From assembly GCA_022493055.1 (NCBI GenBank), contig CP092781.1:186001-250000 (forward strand): a stretch of 64,000 bases of DNA, in the 5' to 3' direction. The stretch is from Staphylococcus roterodami (GTDB lineage: Bacteria > Bacillota > Bacilli > Staphylococcales > Staphylococcaceae). Positions within the stretch are counted from its first letter, which is position 1; every line of letters begins with the position of its first letter. Under the pieces are notes generated by a model. The model did not search any database. It was not told where the DNA came from and saw nothing but the letters and a program-made list of their open reading frames with translations. A program made the translations under genes and the position numbers. This document shows positions 48,232 through 56,875 of the stretch, one piece after another.

Positions 48232-49761
48232 TTAATCTCCGAGTAATTCTTCAATTTCATTTTTAATAACTGTTACATGTGGACCGTAGATGACCTGAAC
48301 GCCGCTACCTTGTTGAATGACACCTTTAGCACCAGTACTTTCTAGCATTTCTTTATCAACATAATCGTTATGTTGGAGTGTGACACGTAATCGTGTAGCA
48401 CAGCAATCAACGATTTCAATGTTATCTTTTCCACCTAAACCAGCTACAATAGTTTGTGCTCTTTCAGTTGCCTCAACTTGCTGTTGCAATTCTTTATCTT
48501 CTCGACCTGGCGTTTTAAAATTAAACTTCGTGATTAAGAAACGGAAGACGATATAGTACAAGCAGAACCACACAATGCCAATAGGTATCACATATAAATA
48601 GTTTGTTTTACTATTGCCTTGTAACACGCCAAAGAGTAAGAAGTCGATAAAGCCACCACTGAATGTTTGACCAATTGTAATATTGAAGATATCGGCTAAC
48701 ATAAATGCTAAACCATCAAAAAAGGCATGAATCACATAAAGAATTGGTGCGACAAATAGGAAACTAAATTCCAAAGGTTCAGTAATACCTGTTAAAAATG
48801 ATGTTAGTGCAGCAGATAGCATTAAACCACCAACCACCTTTTTATTTTCAGGCTTAGCGGTATGATAAATAGCAAGTGCAGCACCACATAAGCCAAACAT
48901 CATTGTAATAAATCGACCGGACATAAATCTAGAAACACCTGAATAATATTTAGTTACATATGGATCACCAAGTTGTGCGAAAAATATATTCTGTGTACCT
49001 TGAACCAAATGTCCTTTCACTTCTAACGTACCCCCAAGCGCTGTTTGCCAAAAAGGTAAGTAAAAAATATGGTGTAAACCAAGGGGACCTAACAATCTTA
49101 AAATAAAACCATATACAAATGTACCAATGGCACCTGTTTTTGTTACAAAACCACCAACATGATAAATACCTGCTTGAATTGTTGGCCAAATAAAGAACAT
49201 GAAGACGCCTAAAAAAATTGCAGCAAAGGCAGTGACAATAGGGACAAATCGAGAACCACCAAAAAAGCCTAAGTAAGGTGGTAAGGTCACCTTATGATAT
49301 TTATTATGAAGTAATGCGGTCATTATACCTGTAATAATCCCACCGAAAACACCTGTTTCAACAGTTTGTATACCTAGTACCATTCCTTGGCCACTTTGTG
49401 CGAGTTGATCTTTCGCTAATGTTCCTGTAATTGTTAATAGACCATTCATCGTCGCATTCATAATTAAAAATCCAAGTAGTGCAGCTAAACCAGCTGTACC
49501 TTTATCACTTCTAGATAAGCCAATTGCAACACCAATCGCAAAGATGACGGGCAAATTTTGAAAAACGATACTTCCTGCAGCTGACATTAATGTAAAAATA
49601 TTTTGTAATAAGGTAATATCTAAGATAGGGTACGCTTTCACGGTGTTAGGATTACTTAATGCACCACCGATACCCAACAATAGACCTGCAGCTGGCAAGA
49701 TTGCGATAGGTAGCATAAATGATTTGCCAAACTGCTGTGCTTTTTCAAATAAAGATTTCAT
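48232..49761 (-). CDS. PTS glucose-type IICB component
   Basis: A 509-residue transporter with an N-terminal IIC domain of about ten membrane helices (KSFMLPIAILPAAGLLLGIGGALSNP at the N-terminus, and LTSFLTGITEPLEFSFLFVAPILYVIHAFFDGLAFML, with the GITEP signature). The C-terminal IIB domain is about 430-509; its phospho-cysteine is the second cysteine in DCCATRLRVTL. There is no IIA domain, so it depends on a IIA encoded elsewhere. Start at 49761 has GGAGGG six bases upstream; ATG 49767 abuts it. It is one of several glucose-class PTS permeases of S. aureus (ptsG/glcA-glcB-glcC group); I cannot assign the exact member with certainty. Confidence 0.9.
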   Translation of the reverse strand: MKSLFEKAQQFGKSFMLPIAILPAAGLLLGIGGALSNPNTVKAYPILDITLLQNIFTLMSAAGSIVFQNLPVIFAIGVAIGLSRSDKGTAGLAALLGFLIMNATMNGLLTITGTLAKDQLAQSGQGMVLGIQTVETGVFGGIITGIMTALLHNKYHKVTLPPYLGFFGGSRFVPIVTAFAAIFLGVFMFFIWPTIQAGIYHVGGFVTKTGAIGTFVYGFILRLLGPLGLHHIFYLPFWQTALGGTLEVKGHLVQGTQNIFFAQLGDPYVTKYYSGVSRFMSGRFITMMFGLCGAALAIYHTAKPENKKVVGGLMLSAALTSFLTGITEPLEFSFLFVAPILYVIHAFFDGLAFMLADIFNITIGQTFSGGFIDFLLFGVLQGNSKTNYLYVIPIGIVWFCLYYIVFRFLITKFNFKTPGREDKELQQQVEATERAQTIVAGLGGKDNIEIVDCCATRLRVTLQHNDYVDKEMLESTGAKGVIQQGSGVQVIYGPHVTVIKNEIEELLGD

Positions 49762-50131
49762 TAACATCCCTCCTAATTAATCTCAATATAGCTTTTGAGA
49801 AATTTAATATCAATGTATATTCTGTGTATGAAAATATTTTTCATAAAAATTGTTTGAATCATGTAACAATCATATAAATCAGCATTTATATTGTTGTGAA
49901 AGGTAATTTTGAAAAGATTGGAATGTTAATGTATACAATTTTAAAAAGCGTGTTGATGAACCATTATATAAATTACTTGATAAAAAAACTTACAATTGAA
50001 AACAATACCGCTACGATATAATCACGAGTTTGAATATTAGTATGGCAACTTTTCAAGGTAATCATACGTAACTAATATAAATAAATTTACATAAGCACTT
50101 CGACGACAACTTAAGAAAGGCGGAAATTTAT
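49762..50131. other. Divergent intergenic region, PTS IICB and nucleoside hydrolase
   Basis: A 370-base gap containing both promoters. ATTGTT and AACAAT near 49850-49870 form a short inverted repeat in the leader of the PTS gene. I see no clear antiterminator (RAT) sequence, cre site or small gene. Confidence 0.4.
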
Positions 50132-51067
50132 ATGAAGAAAAAAATTATTATGGATTGTGACCCAGGACATGATGATGCGATAGCACTTATTTTAGCAGGC
50201 GCAAATGATAGTCCGTTAGATATATTGGCAGTAACGACTGTAGCGGGAAATCAAGCAGTTGAAAAGAATACGACCAACGCATTGAACGTATTAGATATTA
50301 TGGGGCGTCAAGATATAGAAGTAGCCAAAGGTGCAGATAGGCCATTGATTAAACCGGCGGCCTTTGCGTCTGAAATACATGGAGAATCTGGCTTAGATGG
50401 TCCGAAACTACCTTCTACACCTTCACGTCAAGCAATTGAAATGTCAGCATCAGATGTCATTATTAATAAAGTATTGGCAAGTGATGTACCTGTCACAATT
50501 GTAGCAACAGGACCACTTACAAATATAGCAACAGCATTGATTCGTGAACCAAGAATCGCTAAACACATTGAATCTATTACTTTGATGGGTGGTGGCACTT
50601 TTGGTAATTGGACGCCTACAGCAGAATTCAATATTTGGGTAGATGCTGAAGCAGCGAAGCGTGTTTTTGAAAGTGGGATACCAATCCATGTGTTTGGTCT
50701 TGATGTAACGCATCAAGTATTAGCAACTAATGAAGTAATAAAACGCATTGAACGTATTAATAATCCTGTAGCACAGTTCGTTGTAGAACTACTAGAATTC
50801 TTTAAGACGACGTATAAAGAACATTTTAATATGGATGGCGGTCCAATTCATGATGCGTGTACGATTCTGTATTTATTACGACCAGATCTTTTTACAATGA
50901 CACATGTCAATATCGACATTGAACACCAAAGTCCGTTAACATACGGGACAATGGCTGTTGATTTAAATCATGTTACAGGTAAGCCTGCCAATGCTTATTT
51001 TGCTACGGCAGTAAATGTTGAAGAAGTATGGAACGTAATGGAAGAAAAATTGCGTACATACGACTGA
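50132..51067 (+). CDS. Ribonucleoside hydrolase (inosine-uridine preferring family)
   Basis: A 311-residue nucleoside hydrolase that splits nucleosides to base and ribose. The calcium-binding signature DCDPGHDDAIAL is at residues 7-18, EIHGESGLDGPKLP follows near 78, TLMGGGTFGNWTPTAEFNIWVDAEAA carries further active-site residues, and the late aspartate/histidine is in DGGPIHDACTILYLL. Start: ATG with AAGGCGGAAATTTAT. Single gene with its own terminator. It belongs to the RihA/RihB group; base preference (pyrimidine or mixed) cannot be decided from sequence. Confidence 0.92.
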   Translation: MKKKIIMDCDPGHDDAIALILAGANDSPLDILAVTTVAGNQAVEKNTTNALNVLDIMGRQDIEVAKGADRPLIKPAAFASEIHGESGLDGPKLPSTPSRQAIEMSASDVIINKVLASDVPVTIVATGPLTNIATALIREPRIAKHIESITLMGGGTFGNWTPTAEFNIWVDAEAAKRVFESGIPIHVFGLDVTHQVLATNEVIKRIERINNPVAQFVVELLEFFKTTYKEHFNMDGGPIHDACTILYLLRPDLFTMTHVNIDIEHQSPLTYGTMAVDLNHVTGKPANAYFATAVNVEEVWNVMEEKLRTYD

Positions 51068-51095
51068 TAGTCAATTAAATATATTTGTAAATTAG

Positions 51096-51136
51096 ACCCT
51101 GAGGCACATTCTATATGTGTTTTGGGGTTTTATTTT
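51096..51136 (+). terminator. Terminator after the nucleoside hydrolase gene
   Basis: ACCCTGAGGCACAT (51096-51109) pairs with ATGTGTTTTGGGGT (51115-51128), with several G-U pairs, followed by TTTATTTT. The gap up to 51404 otherwise shows only a doubtful reading frame without a ribosome site. Confidence 0.7.
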
Positions 51137-51404
51137 GCTTGTTTAAGAAGTTTGTGTTGCTTTAGTCTACGCCATTGAATAATGAAAATAGCTTAACAAA
51201 CTATGCACTGTTAATAGACTTGGAAAAAGTTAAATTGCTTTATTTTAAAAGAATTAAATTACAAAAAAATACCGCTATAATTAAAATATTGTCAACAAAT
51301 CACAATGATGTACAAATTGATTTTAAAAATATGTGTTCAATGTGTGTACATCGATGTGATGATTGATGATAAATTGAGCTCAGATGCTCAAAGGAGGATC
51401 GGAC

Positions 51405-53501
51405 ATGAACGTGGATAATCAACAAATACTAAGAGAAATTGTATTGAATCCTACAATTCATGGTAAAGAACTTGAATCAATATTTGGACTGTCTAGACGG
51501 CAATTAGGCTATCGTATTCAAAAAATCAATCTATGGCTAGAGCAAGAAGGTTATCCGAAGGTTGAACGAACAAGCCGAGGGAATTTTATTGTAAGTTCTG
51601 AAATCATGACGTTATTTAAACAAGAATTAAGAGATGAACAAAGTACAAATGCACAACAGATGATTTTCAGTATTGAAACACGTCGATATTATTTAATGCT
51701 AATGCTTTTTAGCAAAGAAAATGCAATGTCTCTTAATCATTTTGCGATTGATTTACAAGTTAGTAAAAACACTATTATTCACGATTTGAATCATGTGAAA
51801 AATTTGCTTGAAAGCCAAGGACTGGCACTTAAATATTCTCGTAAACGTGGATATGAATTAGTAGGGGATGAATTTGAAATTCGACGTTTTTTCATTAAAT
51901 TAATTGATCAGAGATTGGACCATGATATTACGAAAAGTGAAGTTTTGAAGGCGCTCAATCTTACATTTGAAGATATCGCATTTCAAAAAGACAAAATCAA
52001 ACAAGTGGAACAATTTTTGAAAAGCCAATTTATTGATAAATCATTGAGTTCGTTGCCATATGTTCTATGTGTCATTCGTAGAAGAATTAAAAGTGGGCAT
52101 GTCATTAATCCGTTAAATATTAATTATCGATATTTAAGGGATACGAAGGAATACGCAGCAACAGAAATTATGACGCAAGACGAACTAGGGGTACCAGAAG
52201 CGGAAAAACTATATTTAACATTGCACCTGTTATCAACTAGTGTTCAATGGACTGATTTGCAAGAATCTGATAACTTGTCGAATTTAACCGAAGCTATTGA
52301 ACAAATGATTCGTCATTTCGAGCAAATAACGTTTATCAATATCGAAGATAAGGAGAAACTTTCGAATCAATTATTGTTGCATTTAACGCCCGCCTTTTAT
52401 CGAATTAAATATAATCTGACGGATCGTGATGAATTGATAGACCCTTTGCAAGGAAATTATAAATCGTTATTTCATATGGTGAAACAATCATGTCAATCAT
52501 TAACTGAATATTTCGGAAAATCTTTACCAGACAATGAAATTGCGTATTTAACAATGTTGTTCGGAGGTAGCTTGAGACGTCAAGATGAAAATTTCGATGG
52601 AAAGATTAAGGCGATTATTGTATGTACTCAAGGCACATCGGTATCACAAATGATGTTATATGAATTACGAAGTTTATTCCCAGAAATCATTTTTTTAGAT
52701 GCAATTTCACTTAGAACATTTGAAAATTACGCTCTGGATTATGACATCGTCTTTTCACCAATGTTCATATTAACGCATAAAAAATTGTTTATCACAAAGG
52801 TAGCATTATCCAAAAATGAACAGCGTAAATTACGCAAAGAAGTAATGAAGTATATCAATAAAGAGTCGGCAGATATTGAGAAAGAAATTAATAAGCTAAT
52901 GGCGTTGATTGAACGAACTACAACTGTCAATGACATAAGTGAACTGCGTGAAGGTCTTGAAGATTTTGTTGCGAATTACAATTCTATTTCAACAATTAAT
53001 GGTTCTATTGTTACCCAAAGTAAGACATTAGATTTAGTGGATTTAATACCAGCAAGACATATTGTGCGAGCTCATCGAGTCCATAATATTGATGAAGCAA
53101 TTACAAAAGCGAGTGACATTTTGGTTAGAAATCATTTTATTGATGAACAGTATATTCATGAGATGCAACAAGCGTTCGATGATTCCTATATGGTAATCAT
53201 GCAAAATATCGCTATTCCACACGCTTATTCGGAATATTATGTTCATAAAACCGCGATGAGTATGCTCGTATTACAAGAACCATTATACATGTCAGATGGC
53301 ACGCCGATTCATATTATTGTACCAATTGCTGCTGTTGATAAAGTGACGCATCTAAGAGCATTACTACAATTAAGAGATTTAGCACAAAATCAAGATGCAA
53401 TTAATCAAATTATTCGTAGTCGAAAAAATTATGATGTGAATCAGATTTTAAATACATTTTCAAATAAAGAAACGAGGGGAAATGGATGGGACACCGATTA
53501 A
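51405..53501 (+). CDS. BglG/MtlR-type PTS-regulated transcriptional activator
   Basis: A 698-residue multi-domain regulator. N-terminal DNA-binding helices (GKELESIFGLSRRQLGYRIQKIN and LQVSKNTIIHDLNHVKNLL), two PRD domains in the middle (about 200-390), a IIB-like domain with C407 in AIIVCTQGTSVSQMML, and a C-terminal IIA-like domain with H606 in NIAIPHAYSE. Start at 51405 with AAAGGAGGATCGGAC; a start at 51384 overlaps that site. It overlaps the downstream IIA gene by 16 bases, so it is part of the PTS operon and probably activates it depending on phosphorylation by the PTS proteins. Confidence 0.9.
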   Translation: MNVDNQQILREIVLNPTIHGKELESIFGLSRRQLGYRIQKINLWLEQEGYPKVERTSRGNFIVSSEIMTLFKQELRDEQSTNAQQMIFSIETRRYYLMLMLFSKENAMSLNHFAIDLQVSKNTIIHDLNHVKNLLESQGLALKYSRKRGYELVGDEFEIRRFFIKLIDQRLDHDITKSEVLKALNLTFEDIAFQKDKIKQVEQFLKSQFIDKSLSSLPYVLCVIRRRIKSGHVINPLNINYRYLRDTKEYAATEIMTQDELGVPEAEKLYLTLHLLSTSVQWTDLQESDNLSNLTEAIEQMIRHFEQITFINIEDKEKLSNQLLLHLTPAFYRIKYNLTDRDELIDPLQGNYKSLFHMVKQSCQSLTEYFGKSLPDNEIAYLTMLFGGSLRRQDENFDGKIKAIIVCTQGTSVSQMMLYELRSLFPEIIFLDAISLRTFENYALDYDIVFSPMFILTHKKLFITKVALSKNEQRKLRKEVMKYINKESADIEKEINKLMALIERTTTVNDISELREGLEDFVANYNSISTINGSIVTQSKTLDLVDLIPARHIVRAHRVHNIDEAITKASDILVRNHFIDEQYIHEMQQAFDDSYMVIMQNIAIPHAYSEYYVHKTAMSMLVLQEPLYMSDGTPIHIIVPIAAVDKVTHLRALLQLRDLAQNQDAINQIIRSRKNYDVNQILNTFSNKETRGNGWDTD

Positions 53502-53953
53502 TCCATGAAGAGAATATAATCATCAATTTGTCGGCAACTGATAAAGAATCAGTATTATCGCAAATGTCAGATGTGTTGTATCAAAACGGTTTTGTAAAAT
53601 CAACGTTTAAAGATGCAGTCATTGAAAGAGAAAAAGAATTTGCGACGGGATTACCGACACATCTTTGTTCGGTAGCCATACCACACACAGATGTCGAACA
53701 TATTAATAATAGGACGATAGGTGTGGCTATTTTAGAAAAAGAAGTACCGTTTGTTGAAATGGGGACACTTGATCAACAGACTGATGTGAAAATTGTCTTT
53801 ATGTTAGCTATGGACAAGGTAGATGATCAACTTAAGCTATTACAGCAGTTGATGCAGATTTTTCAAAGTGAAGAAAAACTAGAACAGATTCTACGAACGA
53901 AAGACCAAGCAGCTTTAGCAACAATTATCAATGGATATTTGGAATATAACTAA
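53486..53953 (+). CDS. PTS sugar transporter subunit IIA (galactitol/fructose type)
   Basis: A 155-residue soluble phosphocarrier of the PTS IIA type 2 class. The phospho-histidine is in CSVAIPHTDVEHINN. The N-terminal IHEENIIINLSATDKESVLSQMSDVLYQNGFV and TGLPTHL are typical. Start: ATG inside the end of the regulator gene, after GAGGGGAAATGG. It passes phosphate from HPr to the IIB protein encoded next. The regulator's own IIA-like domain is a divergent relative. Confidence 0.9.
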   Translation: MGHRLIHEENIIINLSATDKESVLSQMSDVLYQNGFVKSTFKDAVIEREKEFATGLPTHLCSVAIPHTDVEHINNRTIGVAILEKEVPFVEMGTLDQQTDVKIVFMLAMDKVDDQLKLLQQLMQIFQSEEKLEQILRTKDQAALATIINGYLEYN

Positions 53954-53975
53954 AATTAAACTGGAGGAATTGAAA

Positions 53976-54254
53976 ATGAAACAAGTATTAGTCGCATGTG
54001 GTGCAGGTATTGCAACATCAACGGTAGTAAATAACGCAATTGAGCAAATGGCAAAGGAACACAATATTAAAGTAGATATTAAACAAATCAAAATTACGGA
54101 AGTCGGACCTTATGAAGATACAGCGGATTTATTAGTTACAACAGCTATGACGAAGAAAGAATATAAATTCCCAGTCATTAATGCACGTAATTTTTTAACT
54201 GGTATCGGCATTGAAGAAACAAAGCAACAAATTTTAACAGAGTTACAAAAATAG
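53976..54254 (+). CDS. PTS sugar transporter subunit IIB (galactitol type)
   Basis: A 92-residue IIB with the phospho-cysteine loop QVLVACGAGIATSTVVNNAI at residues 3-22. Start at 53976 with CTGGAGGAATTGAAA before it; the longer frame from 53931 overlaps the upstream gene. The galactitol IIB class is indicated by this loop and by the IIC neighbour. Separated from the IIC gene by 117 bases that contain a perfect 29-bp palindrome. Confidence 0.9.
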   Translation: MKQVLVACGAGIATSTVVNNAIEQMAKEHNIKVDIKQIKITEVGPYEDTADLLVTTAMTKKEYKFPVINARNFLTGIGIEETKQQILTELQK

Positions 54255-54287
54255 CAAGTATTGATTTGTGATTATGGTCAATGACAT

Positions 54288-54316
54288 TTATTTATATGCA
54301 ATTTGCATATAAATAA
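54288..54316. repeat. 29-bp perfect palindrome between PTS IIB and IIC genes
   Basis: TTATTTATATGCAA (54288-54301), a single T, then TTGCATATAAATAA (54303-54316): a 14-1-14 exact inverted repeat. In RNA the unpaired centre is short, so the real loop would be a few bases larger. No T run follows. It may modulate relative expression of IIB and IIC through RNA processing, or be an operator. Confidence 0.75.
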
Positions 54317-54371
54317 CCAACACAATTCAAATTTAGCGTAAGTATAGAGATATAACAGGGAGGGTTTAGAT

Positions 54372-55631
54372 ATGAGTTACTTCACTGATTTTGTAAGGGG
54401 ATTTTTAGATTTAGGTGCAACTGTTATTTTACCGGTTGTCATATTCTTACTTGGACTATTTTTCAGACAAAAAATTGGAGCAGCATTCAGGTCTGGTTTA
54501 ACTATAGGTGTGGCTTTTGTAGGGATTTTCTTAGTCATCGATTTATTAGTGAAAAATTTAGGACCGGCTACACAGTCAATGGTTAAAAATTTAGGTGTCA
54601 GTTTGAATGTAATTGATGTAGGTTGGCCAGCAACATCATCTATTGCATGGGCATCGTCAGTAGCAGCATTTATCATTCCACTCGGCATTATAGTCAACGT
54701 TGTATTGCTAGTAACTAAAATGACTAAAACAATGAATGTTGATATTTGGAACTTTTGGCATTACACGTTTACAGCAGCAATGGTATATGCGGTATCAGGT
54801 AGTATTTGGCAAGCGTTATTAGCAGCAGTTATTTTCCAAGTCATCTGTTTAAAAGTAGCAGATTGGACAGCACCAATGATGAGTGAATTCTTTGATTTAC
54901 CAGGTGTATCGATTGCCACAGGAAGTACAATCTCTTATGCACCAGGTATCTACTTAGTTAAATTATTACAAAAAATTCCTGGTCTGAATAAATTAGATGC
55001 AGATCCTGAAACGATTCAAAAACGATTTGGTGCTTTTGGAGAGTCAATTTTTGTTGGTTTGATTTTAGGATTGGGAATTGGCGTGTTAGCAGGTTATAAA
55101 CCTGGAGACGTTATAAATTTAGGAATGTCAATGGCAGCGGTTATGGTGTTAATGCCTAGAATGGTAAAAATCTTAATGGAAGGTTTAATGCCTGTATCAG
55201 AATCTGCAAGAACATGGTTGAATAAACGCTTTGGCGAACGTGAAATTTATATTGGTTTGGATGCAGCAGTAGCCTTAGGTCATCCAGCAGTTATTTCGAC
55301 AGCATTAATTTTAGTTCCCATCACTGTATTGTTAGCAGTCATTTTGCCAGGGAACCAAGTACTACCATTTGGTGACTTAGCAACGATTCCATTTGTTGTA
55401 GCATTTATCGTTGGCGCAGCAAGAGGTAACATTATCCATTCTGTTATTGTAGGTACGATTATGATTGCTATTTCATTATATATTGCGACAGACGTTGCAC
55501 CAATTTTCACAGATATGGCGAAAGGTACTAATGTACAAATGCCTAAAGGTTCATCTGAAATTTCAAGTATTGACCAAGGCGGTAACATTGTTAACTATCT
55601 TATTTTTAAACTGTTTAGTTTATTTAATTAA
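54372..55631 (+). CDS. PTS galactitol-type subunit IIC
   Basis: A 419-residue membrane permease of the PTS galactitol IIC family, with about ten to twelve hydrophobic segments starting VRGFLDLGATVILPVVIFLLGLFF. Features include IYIGLDAAVALGHPAVISTALILVPITVLLAVILPGN and the hydrophilic NKLDADPETIQKRFGAFGESIFVGLI loop. Start: ATG with AGGGAGGGTTTAGAT. It forms the channel for the sugar alcohol phosphorylated by IIB. Downstream polyol dehydrogenases fit this class of substrate. Galactitol itself is not proven; arabitol, ribitol or sorbitol are possible. Confidence 0.88.
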   Translation: MSYFTDFVRGFLDLGATVILPVVIFLLGLFFRQKIGAAFRSGLTIGVAFVGIFLVIDLLVKNLGPATQSMVKNLGVSLNVIDVGWPATSSIAWASSVAAFIIPLGIIVNVVLLVTKMTKTMNVDIWNFWHYTFTAAMVYAVSGSIWQALLAAVIFQVICLKVADWTAPMMSEFFDLPGVSIATGSTISYAPGIYLVKLLQKIPGLNKLDADPETIQKRFGAFGESIFVGLILGLGIGVLAGYKPGDVINLGMSMAAVMVLMPRMVKILMEGLMPVSESARTWLNKRFGEREIYIGLDAAVALGHPAVISTALILVPITVLLAVILPGNQVLPFGDLATIPFVVAFIVGAARGNIIHSVIVGTIMIAISLYIATDVAPIFTDMAKGTNVQMPKGSSEISSIDQGGNIVNYLIFKLFSLFN

Positions 55632-55648
55632 AAATCGAGGTGTTTGTG

Positions 55649-56692
55649 GTGAAAGCTTTAGTAAAAACAAGAGAAGGACATGGCAACTTAGAACTTCTTG
55701 ATAAAGAAGTGGCAACACCGCTAGATGATAAAGTGAAAATTAAAGTACATTATGCAGGAATTTGCGGTACAGATATTCATACGTTTGAAGGACATTATAA
55801 AGTTAATTTCCCAGTAACATTAGGACATGAATTTTCTGGTGAAATTATTGAAGTTGGCGAAGATGTTAAAGATTTTAAAGTTGGTGATCGTGTGACATCT
55901 GAGACGACATTTTATGTTTGTAACGAATGTGAGTATTGTAAAACAAAAGATTACAACTTATGTAATCATCGAAAAGGTATTGGGACACAAGTTGATGGTG
56001 CATTTACAAACTATGTGATTGCGCGTGAAGAAAGTTTGCATCATATACCGGATACAGTATCGTACCAATCTGCGGCTATGACTGAACCATTAGCATGTGC
56101 CCATCATGGTGTTTCAAAGATACAAGTAAATTCTGGTGATGTTGCAGTGGTGATGGGACCTGGCCCAATAGGATTACTTGTAGCACAAGTATTGAAAAGT
56201 AAAGGTGCAATCGTAGTGGTAACGGGTTTAGATAATGACAAAGTAAGGTTAGATAAAGCTGAACAATTACAAATGGATTATGTTGTTAATTTGCAACAAA
56301 CAGATTTAAAAACATATATCGATAATCTGACGGATGGTTACGGTGCAGACGTTGTTGTTGAATGTTCAGGCGCAGTACCAGCAGCACGGCAAGGTTTAGA
56401 TATTTTACGCAAAAAAGGATCATATAGCCAAATTGGTATCTTTAAAGATGCTGAAATCCCATTTGATATGGAAAAAGTGATCCAAAAAGAATTAACAGTT
56501 GTCGGTAGTAGAAGTCAAAAGCCTGCTGATTGGGAACCTTCATTACAACTGATGGCAGATGGATTAGTGGATGCTGAAGCATTAGTGACAAATGTATATG
56601 ACATTTCACAGTGGGATGACGCTTATCATCATTTAAAATCTGGTGAGGGAATTAAAGCACTACTAAAACCACTCGATTTAGATAACAATTAA
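55649..56692 (+). CDS. Zinc-binding polyol dehydrogenase 1 (sorbitol/galactitol-phosphate type)
   Basis: A 347-residue medium-chain dehydrogenase. Catalytic zinc residues in YAGICGTDIHTFEGHY and GHEFSGEIIEVG; the structural zinc tetrad is in CNECEYCKTKDYNLC. The Rossmann loop is VVMGPGPIGLLVAQVLKSKGA. Start: GTG at 55649 with CGAGG before it matches the length of its paralogue; GTG at 55640 would overlap the ribosome site. It lies 17 bases after the IIC stop and should oxidise the sugar-alcohol phosphate delivered by the PTS to a keto-sugar phosphate. Confidence 0.88.
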   Translation: MKALVKTREGHGNLELLDKEVATPLDDKVKIKVHYAGICGTDIHTFEGHYKVNFPVTLGHEFSGEIIEVGEDVKDFKVGDRVTSETTFYVCNECEYCKTKDYNLCNHRKGIGTQVDGAFTNYVIAREESLHHIPDTVSYQSAAMTEPLACAHHGVSKIQVNSGDVAVVMGPGPIGLLVAQVLKSKGAIVVVTGLDNDKVRLDKAEQLQMDYVVNLQQTDLKTYIDNLTDGYGADVVVECSGAVPAARQGLDILRKKGSYSQIGIFKDAEIPFDMEKVIQKELTVVGSRSQKPADWEPSLQLMADGLVDAEALVTNVYDISQWDDAYHHLKSGEGIKALLKPLDLDNN

Positions 56693-56705
56693 GGAGTGAA
56701 TCAAT

Positions 56706-56852
56706 ATGGTTGAAACGATGTTAACATTTATGCTTGGACCATTGAGACAAATTACTGATTTTTATATGGAACATTTACTTGTAAGTAATTCCATCGTCAT
56801 TGCAGGTTATTTTGCAACAGGTATTTTTAAAAAGAAAAAAGTTGTGAATTAA
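56706..56852 (+). CDS. 48-residue membrane peptide between two polyol dehydrogenase genes
   Basis: A short frame MVETMLTFMLGPLRQITDFYMEHLLVSNSIVIAGYFATGIFKKKKVVN, starting 13 bases after the previous stop with AAGGAGTGAATCAAT, a good ribosome site. It has one hydrophobic helix near the C-terminus (VSNSIVIAGYFATGIF) and a KKKK tail, consistent with a single-pass membrane protein with the C-terminus inside. I do not recognise a family. Its place inside the PTS operon suggests a partner of the IIC permease; that is inference. Confidence 0.68.
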   Translation: MVETMLTFMLGPLRQITDFYMEHLLVSNSIVIAGYFATGIFKKKKVVN

Positions 56853-56875
56853 ATCAAATTTGAGGTGATTTACAA

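Noticed and set aside
49762..50131. Possible RNA antiterminator (GlcT/LicT-type) leader of the PTS gene
   Set aside because: Only a short ATTGTT/AACAAT inverted repeat is seen; no overlapping terminator with T run or recognisable RAT sequence.
51175..51366. 63-codon plus-strand frame before the BglG-type regulator
   Set aside because: It needs a TTG start, has no Shine-Dalgarno sequence, lies in AT-rich leader DNA and its end resembles no protein family.
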